Assembly: GCA_032191485.1 (NCBI GenBank)
Contig: JAVDOI010000011.1
Coordinates: 4,415,298 to 4,479,297 of the forward strand
Direction: 5' to 3'
From: Leptoclinus maculatus
Taxonomy: Eukaryota; Chordata; Actinopteri; Perciformes; Stichaeidae
DNA length: 64,000 nt
Shown here in pieces: positions 24,060 through 37,215 of this stretch. A program made the translations under genes and the position numbers. The notes under the pieces were generated by a model, which saw nothing but the letters and a program-made list of their open reading frames with translations, searched no databases and was not told the DNA's origin. Numbering within the stretch: the first letter of the stretch is position 1; every line of letters begins with the position of its first letter.

Positions 24060-24560
24060 CTTTATTCACCTTTCCTTTTTATCTTGGCCCCCTGCAGCCT
24101 TGCAATACGTTTCTTCTGCACATGGAGATCGTTGTAACACTCCCGGCTCTGAAACTGAATAAGACCTGGAGCAAATGGTGTCAGGAGCCAACAAAGCTGG
24201 TGGCGTTTGTTTTGAAGGCTGTCTGCTCCCAACTTATGCAGTCTCTTTAGCTGGGTTTGTGTTCTTTGGAGCCGAGTCCAACCAGATGTTTCTCTTTGAG
24301 CCACTGAAACTGATAGCTCATGACGCAGTGTCATTTTTCACCGCCGTATCTCTCCGCTCCACTCAACACCCACATAATGCCTCATTTCTGCGAGCGGAAT
24401 CAATACGCATTTTAAAGCAATATTCTCCGAGAATAATTTTCGGTGCGCGGCTGGCATCTTTAAACTGTCTGAAAGCGATCTTTCACAAGCAAAGCCTGTG
24501 TGGGAGGATTTGGCTGTGAGTGGGGAAAATGCGAATCAAAAGGAGCAGAGATCAATATGA
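24060..24560. promoter_or_regulatory. Candidate conserved noncoding element
   Basis: A compositionally even block with dense CpG at about 24337-24450 and AATAATTTTCGG and GATTTCGAATC cores. A 114-codon plus-strand frame ends just past a GTGAGT at 24515, but no upstream 3' splice site of quality was found and the translation is unrecognised. Confidence 0.28.
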
Positions 24561-24949
24561 TTTCGAATCAAACAACATAACCGTAATGCCTGCTGTCTGT
24601 TTGCAGCAAACTCAAAACTGAATTACTTGTGCGGGGGAGGCCTTTTTCTCTCTTTTCTTATATTCCCTTAGTCCTTCATATCAGCTCCACAACACACATT
24701 AACATAGGCAAAGATAGGGTTCACTCTGTTTGAGGTAACGATTGACCTTGTTAATTAAATGAGAACAGTCACTATTGCATGGTATTGAACTGTTAAAGAT
24801 TGCATACAAAGTTACACAGCGAACTACAAAAATCAATTCTCGGCGGAGAGGGAGATCAAAAATTGCTTGATGAAACGGTTTTGTTTGGTTTTCCATCCAC
24901 AACTTCCCACTCCCACTGTTCAGTGGCCACTGTGGTATGCCTGTCTATC

Positions 24950-25250
24950 TTTTCATCGCTATAGATTTATAGATGCCTCGGCATTGTAAATCATCTCGAA
25001 ATCAAGCATCCACATGCTCCGTATGTACCGCTGTGGCCAAAAATACCTCAGCTTTTTCCAGAAAACTTTGTTCTCTTGTGTTAAATCAAGAAGCTTGTCC
25101 GATCAGAATGAAGCGCAAAGCCGCGTTAGCCACAACAATACAGAGAGTCAAAGGTCCCGACAGATGCTGCCCCTCTCCTGAACAACAAGACAAAAACAAA
25201 GACAGCAGTGACCTGTGTATCGACATTATGAGGACCTTTTAAAATAGTTC
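24950..25250. promoter_or_regulatory. Candidate conserved noncoding element (weak)
   Basis: Balanced, repeat-free block with CpG around AAGCGCAAAGCCGCG near 25112. The 89-codon frame over it is Lys/Ser/Cys-rich and unrecognised. Confidence 0.2.
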
Positions 25251-26439
25251 GTATACCTTTCTAAAAATAGACGACATGGATATCCTTTAAACAATGTTGC
25301 ACAAGTGGCTCTTATTTGCCTGGTGATCAGAGGGGGTTTCATGCTTCCATCAATGCTTGTCAAGTCCAGTTTCTTTTACCGGCACACGGCTGTGGAGTTT
25401 GACATTAAATAAACGAAACAGAAGTTCCCCTGGACGTATAATTAAAAAAACAGAGAACATAATCTATTACCCGAAACTCATGTATGTTGTTAGGGCTAAT
25501 AGTAGTGAGACAGTGGTGGTCAAAAAACATTCATGTGGTGACCTGTGTTCCATTCTCAGCTTTTAATAAGTTTTCTTGTCTGATAGAATTTCCCACTTTT
25601 AGCAAAAGGGCTGTCATTTAAACTGACGATGTGTTTGTTTTTGTCCTGACACTAGAACATTGTTAACTCCGTCCTCCTCCCCCTCACTGGGTCGAGTTCA
25701 TGCCCCAGCACTTGTCGCAGTCTTGGTGAGCTGTCTGTTTTTAAAGTGTCAAGGTCGAGCTTGTGTCTGGGCACACCAAGCATTTAACAAGAAGACAGTA
25801 CTTACAGGGCAATGCCACTGCTGGTAATGTTTACAGCAGATGTTATATGGCCAAAGTGAGAGTTCCCTTCAAACAGCCCAGACTGAGAACAGGTGATGTA
25901 TAAAAGGTTTTTTTTAAAAGCTCAATACAGTTTGATATATGATCCATATTCCCCAGCACCAACCAAATAGATGGACTTTTCTAAACAATATCTGAGAAAT
26001 GTGTGTTGTCGCAACATCCTTTTTAAAAATGTTGTTTAGACAGCGCCCTTGCAAGCTTCATGCTTATTTCACAAAATGTCATCAGTCACAAACAAGCTGG
26101 GGTTCTCACATTAAATGATTGCCTTATTTGATGACAAATCAAACATTAAACTGTTTCATTGGAATTAGTTGAGAGCAACTGTCATACAAGTTTTGGTTTA
26201 GATTCATTTTTTTAAGCTTGCCCCTAAATGACCCAAACAATCTTCTATTTTTTTTTTTAAAATAAACATTCCCAAAGTTTTCCCCACTGTAATTTGGAGC
26301 AATTCATTACAGGAAAAAGACAAGACAATAAAGAACTCATTGCTTTGAGGGGATCATTGTGTTTATACATGCATTCTCTAGCCACTTTAAATTTAGCCCG
26401 TACTCCTAATCCCCGGTATTGTTCTGTTAGTTGGGAGCA
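25251..26439. other. AT-rich noncoding DNA
   Basis: T and A runs near 25907 and 26249. Nothing else assignable. Confidence 0.6.
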
Positions 26440-26660
26440 ATGCTACACATGCTTTCGGAGGCATAGCGCTCAGAGATTCAATGTGGACGGAGTCGGGTCC
26501 AGTCCAAGTTCACCCCGCCGCCACTGTGTCATCTGCCAGACACGGAGATGACTCACCGCACAACTGGAATCAAGGGGGCTGCGGTATCCGGTGTCCCATG
26601 TGCTCGAGAATCACCAATCAATGTCAAGAAAACAAAGTAAAGCTCAAATTAGCCCTGCGC
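26440..26660. promoter_or_regulatory. Candidate conserved noncoding element
   Basis: CpG-retaining, repeat-free block (GGACGGAGTCGG near 26485; ACCCCGCCGCC near 26513). The overlapping 114-codon frame has two CxxC-like cysteine pairs by chance, but no zinc-finger pattern. Confidence 0.25.
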
Positions 26661-27689
26661 AACTGGACATGTGAGATGTATGTGTGCAGAGTTGTGTTTC
26701 CTGGCTTAAAAGAGCTCAAGAAGGAAAAAGTGTGTGGACTCTTGAGACCTATTAACATAACTGTAAAAGATGATTTGTCACTACCTCGAAAATCCTTTTT
26801 ATTTTTCCTCTTTCCCTTCCTTTGATTATCTTTTTGTTGTTTAATTGAATATATACTTCATAGATATCCTCAACTGTGGTCATGAAGTTATCTGGGGTTG
26901 TCCTGCAGTGCCCGACACAGACGGCTCTTTTAACACCGGCCATGTCCGCTTCAACAATAAAGGGTTAAATTACATTTGTTTTCACACATGTTAATCTCCG
27001 CTTGTAAAAGTTACACAAGTCCAAGGAGGTGTGCTCACACAAAAATTCCTCAGTGAGATTGTCAGACGGCGTGTGCGTGGCCGGAGTGAGGGAAATTAAT
27101 GAAGTCTGTAATGCGTTATCAAAGACGGGAACTCGATATCTGTGGCGGGGAACCCCACCTGTTTATGGGGAGACTCACTTGGTCACACACACATGCATAC
27201 ACGCGCACACACACATCACAGTCTGCCAGACCAAAGAATTGCAGGTGGGGTTCAAATGCTCCCCCAATGCCAGAACAACAGGTGGATAGGCCTTTTTTTT
27301 TTATGATGTCTGCCCTCTCCGTGTGTACTGTTCAAGGCGAGCAACATGAGATGTCAGAATTTCCTGCTAGAAAGAAAGACAGACTGGGGGGACTACACCT
27401 TTTTTTTTTGTCGTCTGAAATGTTCTTGTCTTAAATGAAGTTCAGCTTGATTCAGATAATCTGTGTGTCTGTCTTTAAATAAACTACTGTCAAGTTTTGC
27501 AGATCTCTATAGGGTCTGGATACAACCTAATGGGGATGCAGCCCAGTTTGTGAAGGGTTTAACATTTGAAATAATTGCTTCTCTAAATAGTCACAAACGT
27601 TTAGGTCTCATCCGGGAGAATTCCATGCAAGTTGAAAGTTCTAAGGAAAATAATATGACGTACCTTTTGATTGTTCAAATTAGTAATTC
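26661..27689. other. Noncoding DNA with low-complexity runs
   Basis: An imperfect CA stretch at about 27183-27214 and T runs near 27292 and 27400. No gene. Confidence 0.6.
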
Positions 27690-27875
27690 AATAACTTTGT
27701 TAAACATTTGGGGAGATGTCCGAAATTCATTATTCTTTTTTTATTTTATTTTCTTGCGGCGAGTTGGGTGAGAAGATACGCTAAATATGAAGCTCTCCAG
27801 CTGGCGGTTAGCATAGCATAAAGACCTGGCTCTGTTAACAGGCAAAAACCTAGCACCACTTTTTTTTCACCACTA
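27690..27875. mobile_element. Fragment of the inverted-end repeat seen whole at 62.4 kb
   Basis: ACATTTGGGGAGATGT, a T-rich stretch ending TTTTCTTGCGG, CGAGTTGGGTGAGAAGATAC, then GTTAGCATAGCATAAAGACC and TGGCTCTGTTAACAGG follow the same order as in the element at 62,415-62,930. The right half is missing. Confidence 0.6.
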
Positions 27876-29459
27876 AAAGTTCCATTTAAGATCAGCCTTC
27901 AAATCCAGTCATGCAAAGTATTTTCAAGATTTTATAAACTGACAAATTTCTGTTTAAAAGGCCTTTTACCCACCTCTGCTTTACCTAAAAGTAAACCACG
28001 CTGGCTATTTCCCACTGACACATGCCAGTCATAGTCCGCCAAATGGCAGAGGACATGGAACGCTACGCTGAGGAGCCAAAGTGCATGGTAACACCCGTCT
28101 AAACCACTTGGAAAATAGCACTACATTTCCACTCCACATGCATCAAGAATATCAAGCCGCTGCATGCTTTGCTGCACAGGCACAGTTCCTCAGCTAATAA
28201 GTCTAAAGTGACTGTTAATCTGCAGAATATCAAAGGGTCATTTGCACAACATCCCATCGTCTACTGTGACACGTTTTAGTCTCAGGAAACTCATCCACGT
28301 TTCTTAATGCTTAGAGCTTACATGTTGAATTTGCTCCTTTTCCAGTGTCATCAAAACAATACAGTCTTACAAATGCGTGAAATAAGCATGAACAATGGAG
28401 TGCATAGTGTGGCTATGGATGAACTGAGGAATGGTTTTCCAGCTCAAACTGGACATGGAGGTAGAGTTCAGTTTGGGATTTAAGGCTAATTTAACAGTAT
28501 CACTTCTTGATATTATGTTGCCATCAGTAGTGACATATATGTCCTGCCAGAGTCAGTACATTTTTCACAATAATTGGAAAAATATATTCCTGTTGACATT
28601 TTCTGTAAATTGACTCGCAGCAGGTTGTACAGATGCGTCAATTTCATCCGTTGTTTTTGCCACTTTTCATGACAAATTGTTCTGGCACAGATGCATCACG
28701 TCCCCCATTCTTAATCCTCAAACTACTAATGCAAAAAAAAAATTGAATATGAAGGTAAGACGTGAAAGATAATATTGCAGCTGCAGGGAGTGCTGCTCTT
28801 CCACAACACAGAAACGGGGCCAACTCAAACTCCCAAAGCTGAAACCCAAAGGAAAATACCACAGCAACACTCACACTGCAGTTACATGTCATTAAAAAGC
28901 TGAACAATTATGGAAACCATATTTCAGCTGTAAAAGTTAATTTAATATTTGTGCCGTTGCACACCCATATTTCATTGCTGCAGCCTGACAGAGCTATTGT
29001 GAACACAATCACCCTTTTGTATTTTTATCTTCTTCGAGCCAAAGCAGACTTATTTTGCGTTTCTCAGAAGCCTGGTTGATTGTATTAATGTGTCTTGTCT
29101 GTTGTGTTTATTCTCCGTTTGCTAGAATCATAAAGAACCCATTACATCTATTGTATTATTTAAAAATGCAGGGAACAAATTTTGGTCTTTTCTTTCCAAC
29201 TTTCACAGACAATTAATAAATGCTGGTCTTGCTATAGAAACCCAACCTCCTCAGTACAACATGCTCATTGCCAAGGTCATCAGTCAGTTAACGTTTTCCA
29301 ACCAAGCTTCCATTCATTTTCCAAACACCCCCACCGCCCTGCATTTTCCATCCCGCTGAACTGTGGATCATGCACTAATGCTCCGCTCTCATCATATTAT
29401 GTCCTTTAAGTTCATCTCTATATATATCATTCTCCTAAACCACCCTACAGAAGTACAAA
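27876..29459. other. Noncoding DNA, no clear feature
   Basis: AT-rich with an A run near 28733. No credible exon. Confidence 0.55.
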
Positions 29460-29717
29460 AGTGCTAATCATTTTCAGTGCACGAGGGTCAGCGTATACTG
29501 TAGTAAGATCAAAGTTAAGCTCAATCGTAGCTGGAATGTGTTACCCTCTGGGCTATTCTTAGGTTCTCCTTGCTAACTATCTGCCTTTTGGACTTGATTG
29601 GAGATTAGCACTTTTTTCATTCTGGCGTTGAGTAAACATCCTTCTATTTATTTTGAAGCTCTGAATCCTCCCACCGCGGCTAGCTGGATGGGCACCTGCT
29701 ATTTTAGGATGAATATG
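29460..29717. promoter_or_regulatory. Candidate conserved noncoding element
   Basis: Even-composition block without repeats, ending at a ten-G run (29708-29717). Function is inference. Confidence 0.2.
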
Positions 29718-30719
29718 GTGGGGGGGGGGGTGTTCTAAAGAGAGACGGGTCTTGTTTTACACCCTGATCAGAACCTGTGTGTGTGTGTTGGGGGAATCGG
29801 GGGGTATGTGTTTGCATGTTGTGTGTGTATGTGCATGCTGTGTGTATTTGTGTATATCTATGGGGGGTTCAAGTGAGTGTTGAAATATAACAACATATAC
29901 AGTTTCCTCTCATGCGGTGTCAGTTTGGTGGTGGGAAGAGTTGTTGATGATTCATTTTCTAGGTCATTAGTTACTTTGTTAACTAGGGTTAAAAAAAATA
30001 ACTGATTGTATTATAAAGTCACTGTTTTTAGTGATTTATAAAGGACATTTCTCTCAGTAAAAAAATATGGATTTGGCTACAGTATGTTGATTATTTTATT
30101 AAAATACATGGAAGCTCTTTGCAGCTCAACAACATTTTGTCTGCATTAAATCTGCATGTAGTATTTCTGAACTCGGTGATGTCACAGCAGCTCTCAAACA
30201 CTTGTTGTGACATCACTAATAAATAATAAACGGTGAAGGCCTTTACACACACCGCTGTTTTCTCAGTGGGATTCATTTGAATGTGAATTTTTTCGAACTG
30301 TTCTTTTTTATTTTTTGTCATAAAAACAGAACTGAACTATTACGAGGTGAAGAAACAATGTACTTTTATTCGGAACAAGGTTGACTTTTCTGAGCACCGT
30401 GAATGAAGTCATCAACCAATTGAGTTGTGGAGAACGGGATGAGTTGCTCCTATACTTACCATACTTATGAAAACAATCTCTGTTCGTATTGTCTATATGT
30501 CGTTCTCCCATTGTGTAGAGGCCTTTTACTTTGAATGTTGCACTGCCAAGCCTTCAACCTCGCTTGGTAAGCAAAAGCTTATCAGAGAAAAACTAAATTA
30601 ACTAATCACAAATCAACTATCACACAACAGATATGATAATATAGATACTGCCATGAGTGCATTAGGAGATACAATGTTCAACTGAAACCAACTGCTCGAG
30701 GCAGAAAACACAAAGAACA
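29718..30719. other. GT-rich then AT-rich noncoding DNA
   Basis: Scattered GTGTGT runs at about 29760-29865, then AT-rich DNA with A runs near 29993. No gene. Confidence 0.6.
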
Positions 30720-30940
30720 GACTAGCAGCGCTCACTAATGTTACCCACGGTGCTCATAGTGATTGCAGGCGAACCCAGGCCTGGCAGCTGGTCAGGTTCA
30801 GGACTGTGAGGGTTATGATCACAGTGAGTGATTTCTATCTCACCCCTCGCCCTCTCTCCATGCCCCCCAAGACCCCTGCTCAGACCCTCAGACAGCTGGA
30901 CCCTGGTTCTGGTTTCACTTGGTCGGGACAACTAGAAACT
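30720..30940. promoter_or_regulatory. Balanced block with weak exon-like signals
   Basis: A 55-nt segment (about 30767-30821) lies between an ATTGCAG and a GTGAGT and is open in two plus-strand frames. There is no polypyrimidine tract and no recognisable peptide, so I treat it as a candidate noncoding element, not an exon. Confidence 0.2.
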
Positions 30941-31187
30941 GCAGTTTGTTGTCACATATTTTGCACTTGTCTGATGTCCATAGCCTGCATTGTCTCGATA
31001 TGTTCCCAGCCTAAAAGCTACCATATTACCATGCTTTGGGGAATGATTATGATGATTCTGACACATGTCATACAGCAATATGCACATAGTCTGAAAGTAG
31101 ATCAACTTTAGAATGAGGCCAAGAGCAAAGCCTTCACCCTCTGTCTTTTCTCTTTATGAGTAATGTCGATTTTTCTTTTTTAAAGCG

Positions 31188-31223
31188 CCCTTCCCCCCCT
31201 CCCCCCCCCCCCCCCCTCCCCCC
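31188..31223. repeat. C-rich run with 16 consecutive C
   Basis: Cytosine runs of 7, 16 and 6 are split by single T. The minus strand is G-quadruplex-capable and the plus strand i-motif-capable. Confidence 0.97.
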
Positions 31224-31289
31224 TTCCTTCTCCTTTCTCCATTGCTTTCCCTTGCCCCTTCACGCCAGCTGTGGTCTGCACAAAAACTG

Positions 31290-31540
31290 ATTTTCAGAGT
31301 GTTAACCACCATGTTCTTCCTGCCGACGGCAGGATTTCATTTGCAGAGCACAGGGGGCCAATATCTAGGGTAATTCCCAGGGTTTAGTGCCACTGATCTC
31401 TTCCCAGCTCACCTTGGGGAGAAAAATTAAAGCGGCGATAAGGCCTTACCCTGCCCAGCACCGCGTTCACCCTGTGCTGCCCACTGCTGTCGGCTACCGG
31501 AGGCTCACACAGTTAACACCTGGTCAGTCTCATATTCACC
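31290..31540. promoter_or_regulatory. Candidate conserved noncoding element
   Basis: GC-balanced, repeat-free, with retained CpG (TGCCGACGGCAGG near 31321; AAAGCGGCGATAAGG near 31430) and a GTTAACACCTGG word holding an E-box near 31512. Function is inference. Confidence 0.3.
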
Positions 31541-32490
31541 GTCTGTAGGCATTTGTACACAAACTAAAGGCAATATGGTAAACGTTAACATTTCTTAGAG
31601 CACTTTCTTTAGCAGTAATATACAAAGACTCACTCAGGTCTTTACATATAAACTGCAGAAGAGCTTTGTGTTAAAATGTGTTTGAGGTGATGTTGTTATT
31701 AACAGTGTAGGGTTATAAGGAGATACTCCTTTTATTGATTACCAATATATAACTACAATTCCCTGTGATTAGCAATGTAATTGTTTGCTATTTCAGGTTT
31801 AGTAATAGTTTTGGGATCTCTATGAAATAAGGTGTTTTTCTTTTTGTTACTTTAAAGTCTTCTATATATTTACTGGACAAAAAATGTCACAAAAGGATGA
31901 GGAAAAAATAGAAATGTCAATGTAAGGTTACAGAACCTGTGACAATCATTGTTTTATCGCCAATAAGAAAAACATTACTTTTCATTTACTTCAGTCCTCA
32001 TCCAGTGTTATTTGTTGTACAAGACAGATAAGTCAATATCCTAATATGTCCAACATGTATTATATCAGCATACTCCAGTTAACGGCATACATGTAATAAA
32101 TAGATTAGACACTCATGTATAGTAATAGTCTTCTCAGCGGTAATTACTTCAAGACAGATTATAGTGCTTTGAGATAATGTCTGTAAACAAAGTAGTAGCA
32201 TTGTTGTCATTCCCTCACTATTTAAAAGATGGTGAACCATCCTTGATGGGGGGAATCCAGTAAGTTCTGCTTGTATACTTCCATCTTCCCAGTAGCAAAA
32301 TTACTTTTCTACTGTTTAATAAAAAACCTTGTCTATGACCGTTTTTTAGGACTTGGATAAATGTCATTCCCTGTGAATGTGACTGCTGCAACGAATTCTA
32401 ATTTAATTTATTAACATGTTGAACCTCACTGCATTCCATTTAGAGAAGACGAAAGACACATTTTACAAATGAAATGTCAAAAGACTGATT
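31541..32490. other. AT-rich noncoding DNA
   Basis: No exon or repeat assignable. A perfect small hairpin, GATGGTGAACCATC, lies near 32228. Confidence 0.6.
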
Positions 32491-32520
32491 CCCTTTTTTT
32501 TTTTTTTTTTTCTTTTTTTA
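32491..32520. repeat. Poly-T run
   Basis: About 18 T, then C, then more T. It could be a retroposon tail on the minus strand, but no body is recognised beside it. Confidence 0.9.
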
Positions 32521-32619
32521 CAATTCAATCAAAATGAGAACCGATGTGATTTTCATGTATGTCAAATGGAAAGTAAAATTTGTTGCGGTGACTACTTATG
32601 AGGAAAGAAAAAATAAATT

Positions 32620-32740
32620 AAAAGTTTCTTCTAAGTTAGTTGGTGGGCCCTTCAAGGACATGGCTCTGGTAGTACGCCTCAATCGTGTGATGGGAGCAAT
32701 TAAAAGGCAAAGTCTTGTTAACCATCAGGCTTAGCAGAGT
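32620..32740. promoter_or_regulatory. Candidate conserved noncoding element
   Basis: A short balanced block in AT-rich DNA with a GGGAGCAATTAAAAGGCA core near 32692. Function is inference. Confidence 0.25.
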
Positions 32741-32934
32741 GGAAGTGGAAAATAAAGGGGAGCAGGAAACACACATGCTTTATGGCTTCCTTCATTCACT
32801 TACAGACATTTGCTATTTCTTTTCAGTTATTTTTTTTTTTCGCTGTCTCCAAACTGAGTGAATAACTAAAATACCTTGAAATATTTTCTTTTTAACAACT
32901 ATCTTTGAATGCACACACTGCTACACGCACACAG

Positions 32935-33004
32935 ACACACACACACACACACACACACACACCGCACACACACACACCTACACACACACACACACACAGA
33001 CACA
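32935..33004. repeat. Interrupted (CA)n microsatellite
   Basis: CA repeats broken by CG and CT dinucleotides. Thr/His frames across it are artefacts. Confidence 0.97.
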
Positions 33005-33160
33005 GAAGTGTATTCCCCCTCACTGGGAGTGGGAGGTCCTGGAAAAAGGTCTATTTCTGCACAACGGGGGGGGACTTGTGGATTTAAGTGAAACCAAATG
33101 AGCTGATGTCGCCCTGATTAAATGCGTAAGTTATTGTTTCTTTACAAAGTGCATCACATA

Positions 33161-33476
<316 letters not shown>

Positions 33477-33485
33477 ACGAACGAC

Positions 33486-34419
33486 ATGGCTGTTGGTTTG
33501 ACTTTTCACCATTCAGAGCTGCGCTGCAATGTGTTTCCAATCGGCGGGAGATGTGAAGCCCGCGATGGGACATGCATGCTGCCCTTTGAAATGATGCACC
33601 AGTTGGAAAACATAAACAAATGTTTGCCACCAAGCACGTTCAAATCCCCCCCCCTCCCCTTTCACCGCCCGCCCTCCCCCGCTCTCCAGAAAGCCACAGC
33701 CTCACATGTGACACATTACCAGGAAGGCAGAAAACATGTTTTTGGAATTAAACTATTACGGGCCCTTTCAAACAAGATACATTTCCTAATTGGCTCATTT
33801 CACAACATTTACATATTGCCTATCTTTTTCTTCTTTCCTCCCCCCAGGAGGTGGGTGTTGTTGGTTTACTGGGTGTCAAATAGAAGTGTCCCATCGAGGT
33901 AAAGTTTATGAGAAGCAGCCTGGCGGAGAATCACGGCAGGACAGAACCACACTGAGAGAAAAAGAGCAGCCGTGTCGACATATGAAGCAAAACAAACAGT
34001 CTGACTTCTAAGCTTTGGCAGACCCTGCTGACTGGTCCCTCAGTTTCTCAGCTTTCCTCCCAGATGCCTTTTAAGCCTTTTTATTCTGCTTTTTACTAGC
34101 ACTTTTTTCTCTTTTTTTTTCCCGCTGCACTTCTTTTGGTGTATATGTGCGTTTCATTAATCCCCAGAGGGATACACTCAGGAAGAGAGGGAAGGGAGAA
34201 AGACAGAGAAAGAGGGATACAAGGCCCAGTGTGAAAGAGGTAGAGGAGCTCAGCTCCTTAAATGCTTTTTCCAATAACCTGTATGCTACATTGGAAGACA
34301 CACTTGCGCACGTACACAATTCTGCCGTAACAATACACATGGCTAAAGTGAAATGATACCACCATAATGGCCAATTCCTGCCGAACCCAAAATAGCTTCA
34401 CACCGCACTTTAACAACTC
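33486..34419. other. Noncoding DNA, no clear feature
   Basis: C runs near 33647 and 33839, T runs near 34118. The 138-codon plus-strand frame at 33486-33902 crosses these runs and is unrecognised. Confidence 0.55.
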
Positions 34420-34760
34420 CTCACTTTAGCTGTCAAGTTGAGCCAACGCAGACGTCACGACTATCGGAGGAGTCGTCCCTCTGCCTCTCCCCTGCCCACG
34501 TCTGAGACGCTGCTGCAGAGAAACTCTATCTATTATTTGATGTGGACGGGCAGATTGTCTTCCAAAGATTGCCAAATACTTTGTGTAAACAACCCCTATT
34601 TTAACCTTCCCCAAAGTGTGACTTAATAAAGATGAAAACACGAGGTGTCCGTTTCCCCCCCCTCGCTGGGGGGGGAGGCCGAATGAAAACCACATGCATA
34701 AATAGAGCCCGCTGCGCGGCGTTAAGTGTGCGCATGAGAGAAGAAACGGTAATCAGATTG
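34420..34760. promoter_or_regulatory. Candidate CpG-retaining element
   Basis: Contains ACGTCACGACTATCGG near 34450 (CRE-like core ACGTCA) and a CCGCTGCGCGGCG cluster near 34709. Otherwise unremarkable. Confidence 0.2.
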
Positions 34761-35639
34761 GTTTCCTGTGACAAACAATAACATTTATTTTAAACCAGCA
34801 GCATTTTTTTTTTCTCAGGCAAAGGCAGTAGCTCTCATGGTAATCAGAGCCAGACTTGGATGTTGCTACCTTCGTGCTAGTGGGGCAAGTTTAGGGGGTC
34901 ACATTAACACTGGTGTAAGACAAAGTGGTTCTGCGGGTTTAAGAATAGCTTTTGTTTGCAAGAGGATTCGGGGAAAGAGATCATTGGATGGCTATTTTAA
35001 ACACGGCTAATTAAACTGAGTTGTCCTTCTTTACACGGAGGAAAGTCGGCGTAAAAGCCCGACAACTTGTTAACGCCTGACCAGAGGCGGAGCACTCGAA
35101 TGTGCTTTGGCATCTAAGAGTTGTAGGTCAAGACATTGTTAAAATGGTGCCTTTTTAAGTTAATGTGTTGATAATATAACAAAAAAGAGACTATTGGCAC
35201 AAATAAAGAGGCATGTATTATTGACATTTTGAATTGTATTGGCCTCAAAAGTCCAGGACCGGTCAAGCTGTAGTGATTTGATTTTGATTCAAAGCCAGTC
35301 GTAATTCAAAACTATTACAAAATGAGTTTGTTTTATACATTTGAAGCATATCTTCTTATGTAATCTGTTATGGTGGAATACTATATTGCATTGAATTTCA
35401 CTTTAATGATTTACGTTTTTGCATACATGTGCCTAATCACGATATAAATACTCTATATTATAGATTGATATCAGAAAATATGCTCATTAATATTGATTTC
35501 AGCCATAACTCCAAGCTAGTGACAACCATAATAAATCTTGGGAATAAAGGGATGTATTATTGTGATAATATTTGACTTCTTTCGCATCTACTTGAGAAGT
35601 CCCTTTGAGGGTCTACTTTAATTACTTAATGTGGAAGCT
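34761..35639. other. AT-rich noncoding DNA
   Basis: No gene or repeat family seen. Confidence 0.6.
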
Positions 35640-36070
35640 TATCTCAGTTCCCCTCCATTTTCATAATGAGTGATGGCTTCGGTGCCCCATGTAGCTCAGC
35701 TTAACTGTGATCAAATGGAGGCCCGTGGGAGCTCTCAGCATGCTTACAGTCCCCTAACAGACGAGCGCGCCGGCGATGATGGATCACGCGGTTTTCATCA
35801 CAAACTCATAGGAGTGTCTGCTCGCGTCAACTTAAGGGCTTCTGACCTAAGAGCTCCCCCCCCCGTTGGGCCGATTTTAGTTGGACAAATTTTCCCCCCT
35901 ACAGGGTCTCTGCCGGCTGCAGGACTCATCTGCCTCTTATTACGCTCCCAAATTGAGTGCGTACACAGTGGATGTGTTAATGGATAGAAATGCAGTGCAG
36001 GGACATGGCGTGCAGGGCGGGTAAACCTGCTGGCCTTCCAGGGTAGCCAGAACGCTCAGTTTATCTCTGC
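35640..36070. promoter_or_regulatory. Candidate conserved noncoding element
   Basis: Balanced, repeat-free block with a dense CpG patch at ACGAGCGCGCCGGCGATG (about 35761). A 105-codon plus frame covers it, without splice support or recognised domains. Confidence 0.3.
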
Positions 36071-36479
36071 TATTATGACAAGTGTTAAGTTACTTGAAGA
36101 TGGAAACCGAGATATTTCTGTGTTATCTATTTAGACGCTGCACATGTGAGTGTTTCCCTTAGAGACAACTTAAGAACTTTAGAAATGTACAGTATTTCCC
36201 TTCTTACTTTCACTTTTGTGGCCTGCTGGTGTGACCTAGAATTACATGCCAAATGTTAATGTTGACTTCAGATGCCAAAGTCACTTAACCTACTACAGCT
36301 TTGACATCTGCTGAACATAATCACCACAGCCTTCAAAAGCTACATTTAGTAAATTAACACTGTCCACAAGATATATACAGATATGACATTTTGGTTTTGG
36401 CGTGTATTGACTATTTTGAAAGACACTTCACCAGGTAAAAAAAAAATGCAGTTAAGTACTAAAGTACGAAATCCACTAG
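36071..36479. other. AT-rich noncoding DNA
   Basis: Nothing assignable apart from an A run near 36438. Confidence 0.6.
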
Positions 36480-36680
36480 CTAATTTGATGTGCGGATGAG
36501 AAAATGAGTTTCACACGCTGCACATAAGTGGGTGAGGATTACCTTGCAAGGCCTGTTAACGGCAGGGTGCAGTGCAAGCAAGCTGGGGCCGGTGTGGAGA
36601 ATCTCTCGTGGCAACAGTCGGCACCAGTTGTTTGAATCTGTAGCCTGGCATGACAAGTGCCTTTCTGAGCCCACAGTGGA
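36480..36680. promoter_or_regulatory. Candidate conserved noncoding element
   Basis: Even composition and no repeats. Function is inference. Confidence 0.22.
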
Positions 36681-37074
36681 TCATGCATGACCACAACACT
36701 TAAATATAGCAGCGTAAGCTAGCAAAACTGCAACTATTTTAGCAATAGCTGACGGTAGGCCTTGTTGCAAAAGTATTGTTAGAAGGCCTTAATAACACAT
36801 TTCATGAACACAATCCAGCAGCATGCTGAAAGTGCACTCTACTGATTGTACACATCCATTCAGTTTACTGGTCATTAGAAGTACTGAGTTGTATAATGCC
36901 TTCTGTGACTCTGGAGGACCTTTTGCCAAGTCTGAAGTTGCATTATGGGAATTGTATGATTCAGATTTCTGGAGCTTAACTCGTATTAATAAGAAAGACA
37001 GTTTGGCTTCTGATGCTTTAAATTTAGCTGTTGTTTTTTTATAAATAGGACTTTCTTAGATCCCCCGACTTCAT
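36681..37074. other. Noncoding DNA, possible old repeat
   Basis: Words such as GCATTATGGGAATTGTATGA near 36940 hint at a fish interspersed repeat, but I cannot place it firmly. Confidence 0.4.
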
Positions 37075-37215
37075 GTAAGGGGCGATGCTAAATGACTGGA
37101 GTGTCCCTTTAAAAGAAAACTTCAACTTCTGGAGACTAAATATGGAGCCAGAGCCAGTAGGTGATTAGTTTAGCTTAATTGACAAAGCTTAATAAATATG
37201 GGGTTATAGTGCTCC
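37075..37215. mobile_element. Diverged fragment of the inverted-end repeat family
   Basis: TATGGAGCCAGAGCCAGTAGG followed by GATTAGTTTAGCTTAATTG resembles the subterminal GCCACTAGCCACTTAGCTTAGC part of the element at 62.4 kb. Only that part is visible. Confidence 0.4.

Noticed and set aside
30767..30821. 55-nt plus-strand segment between ATTGCAG and GTGAGT
   Set aside because: The acceptor lacks a pyrimidine tract and the peptides are unrecognised.
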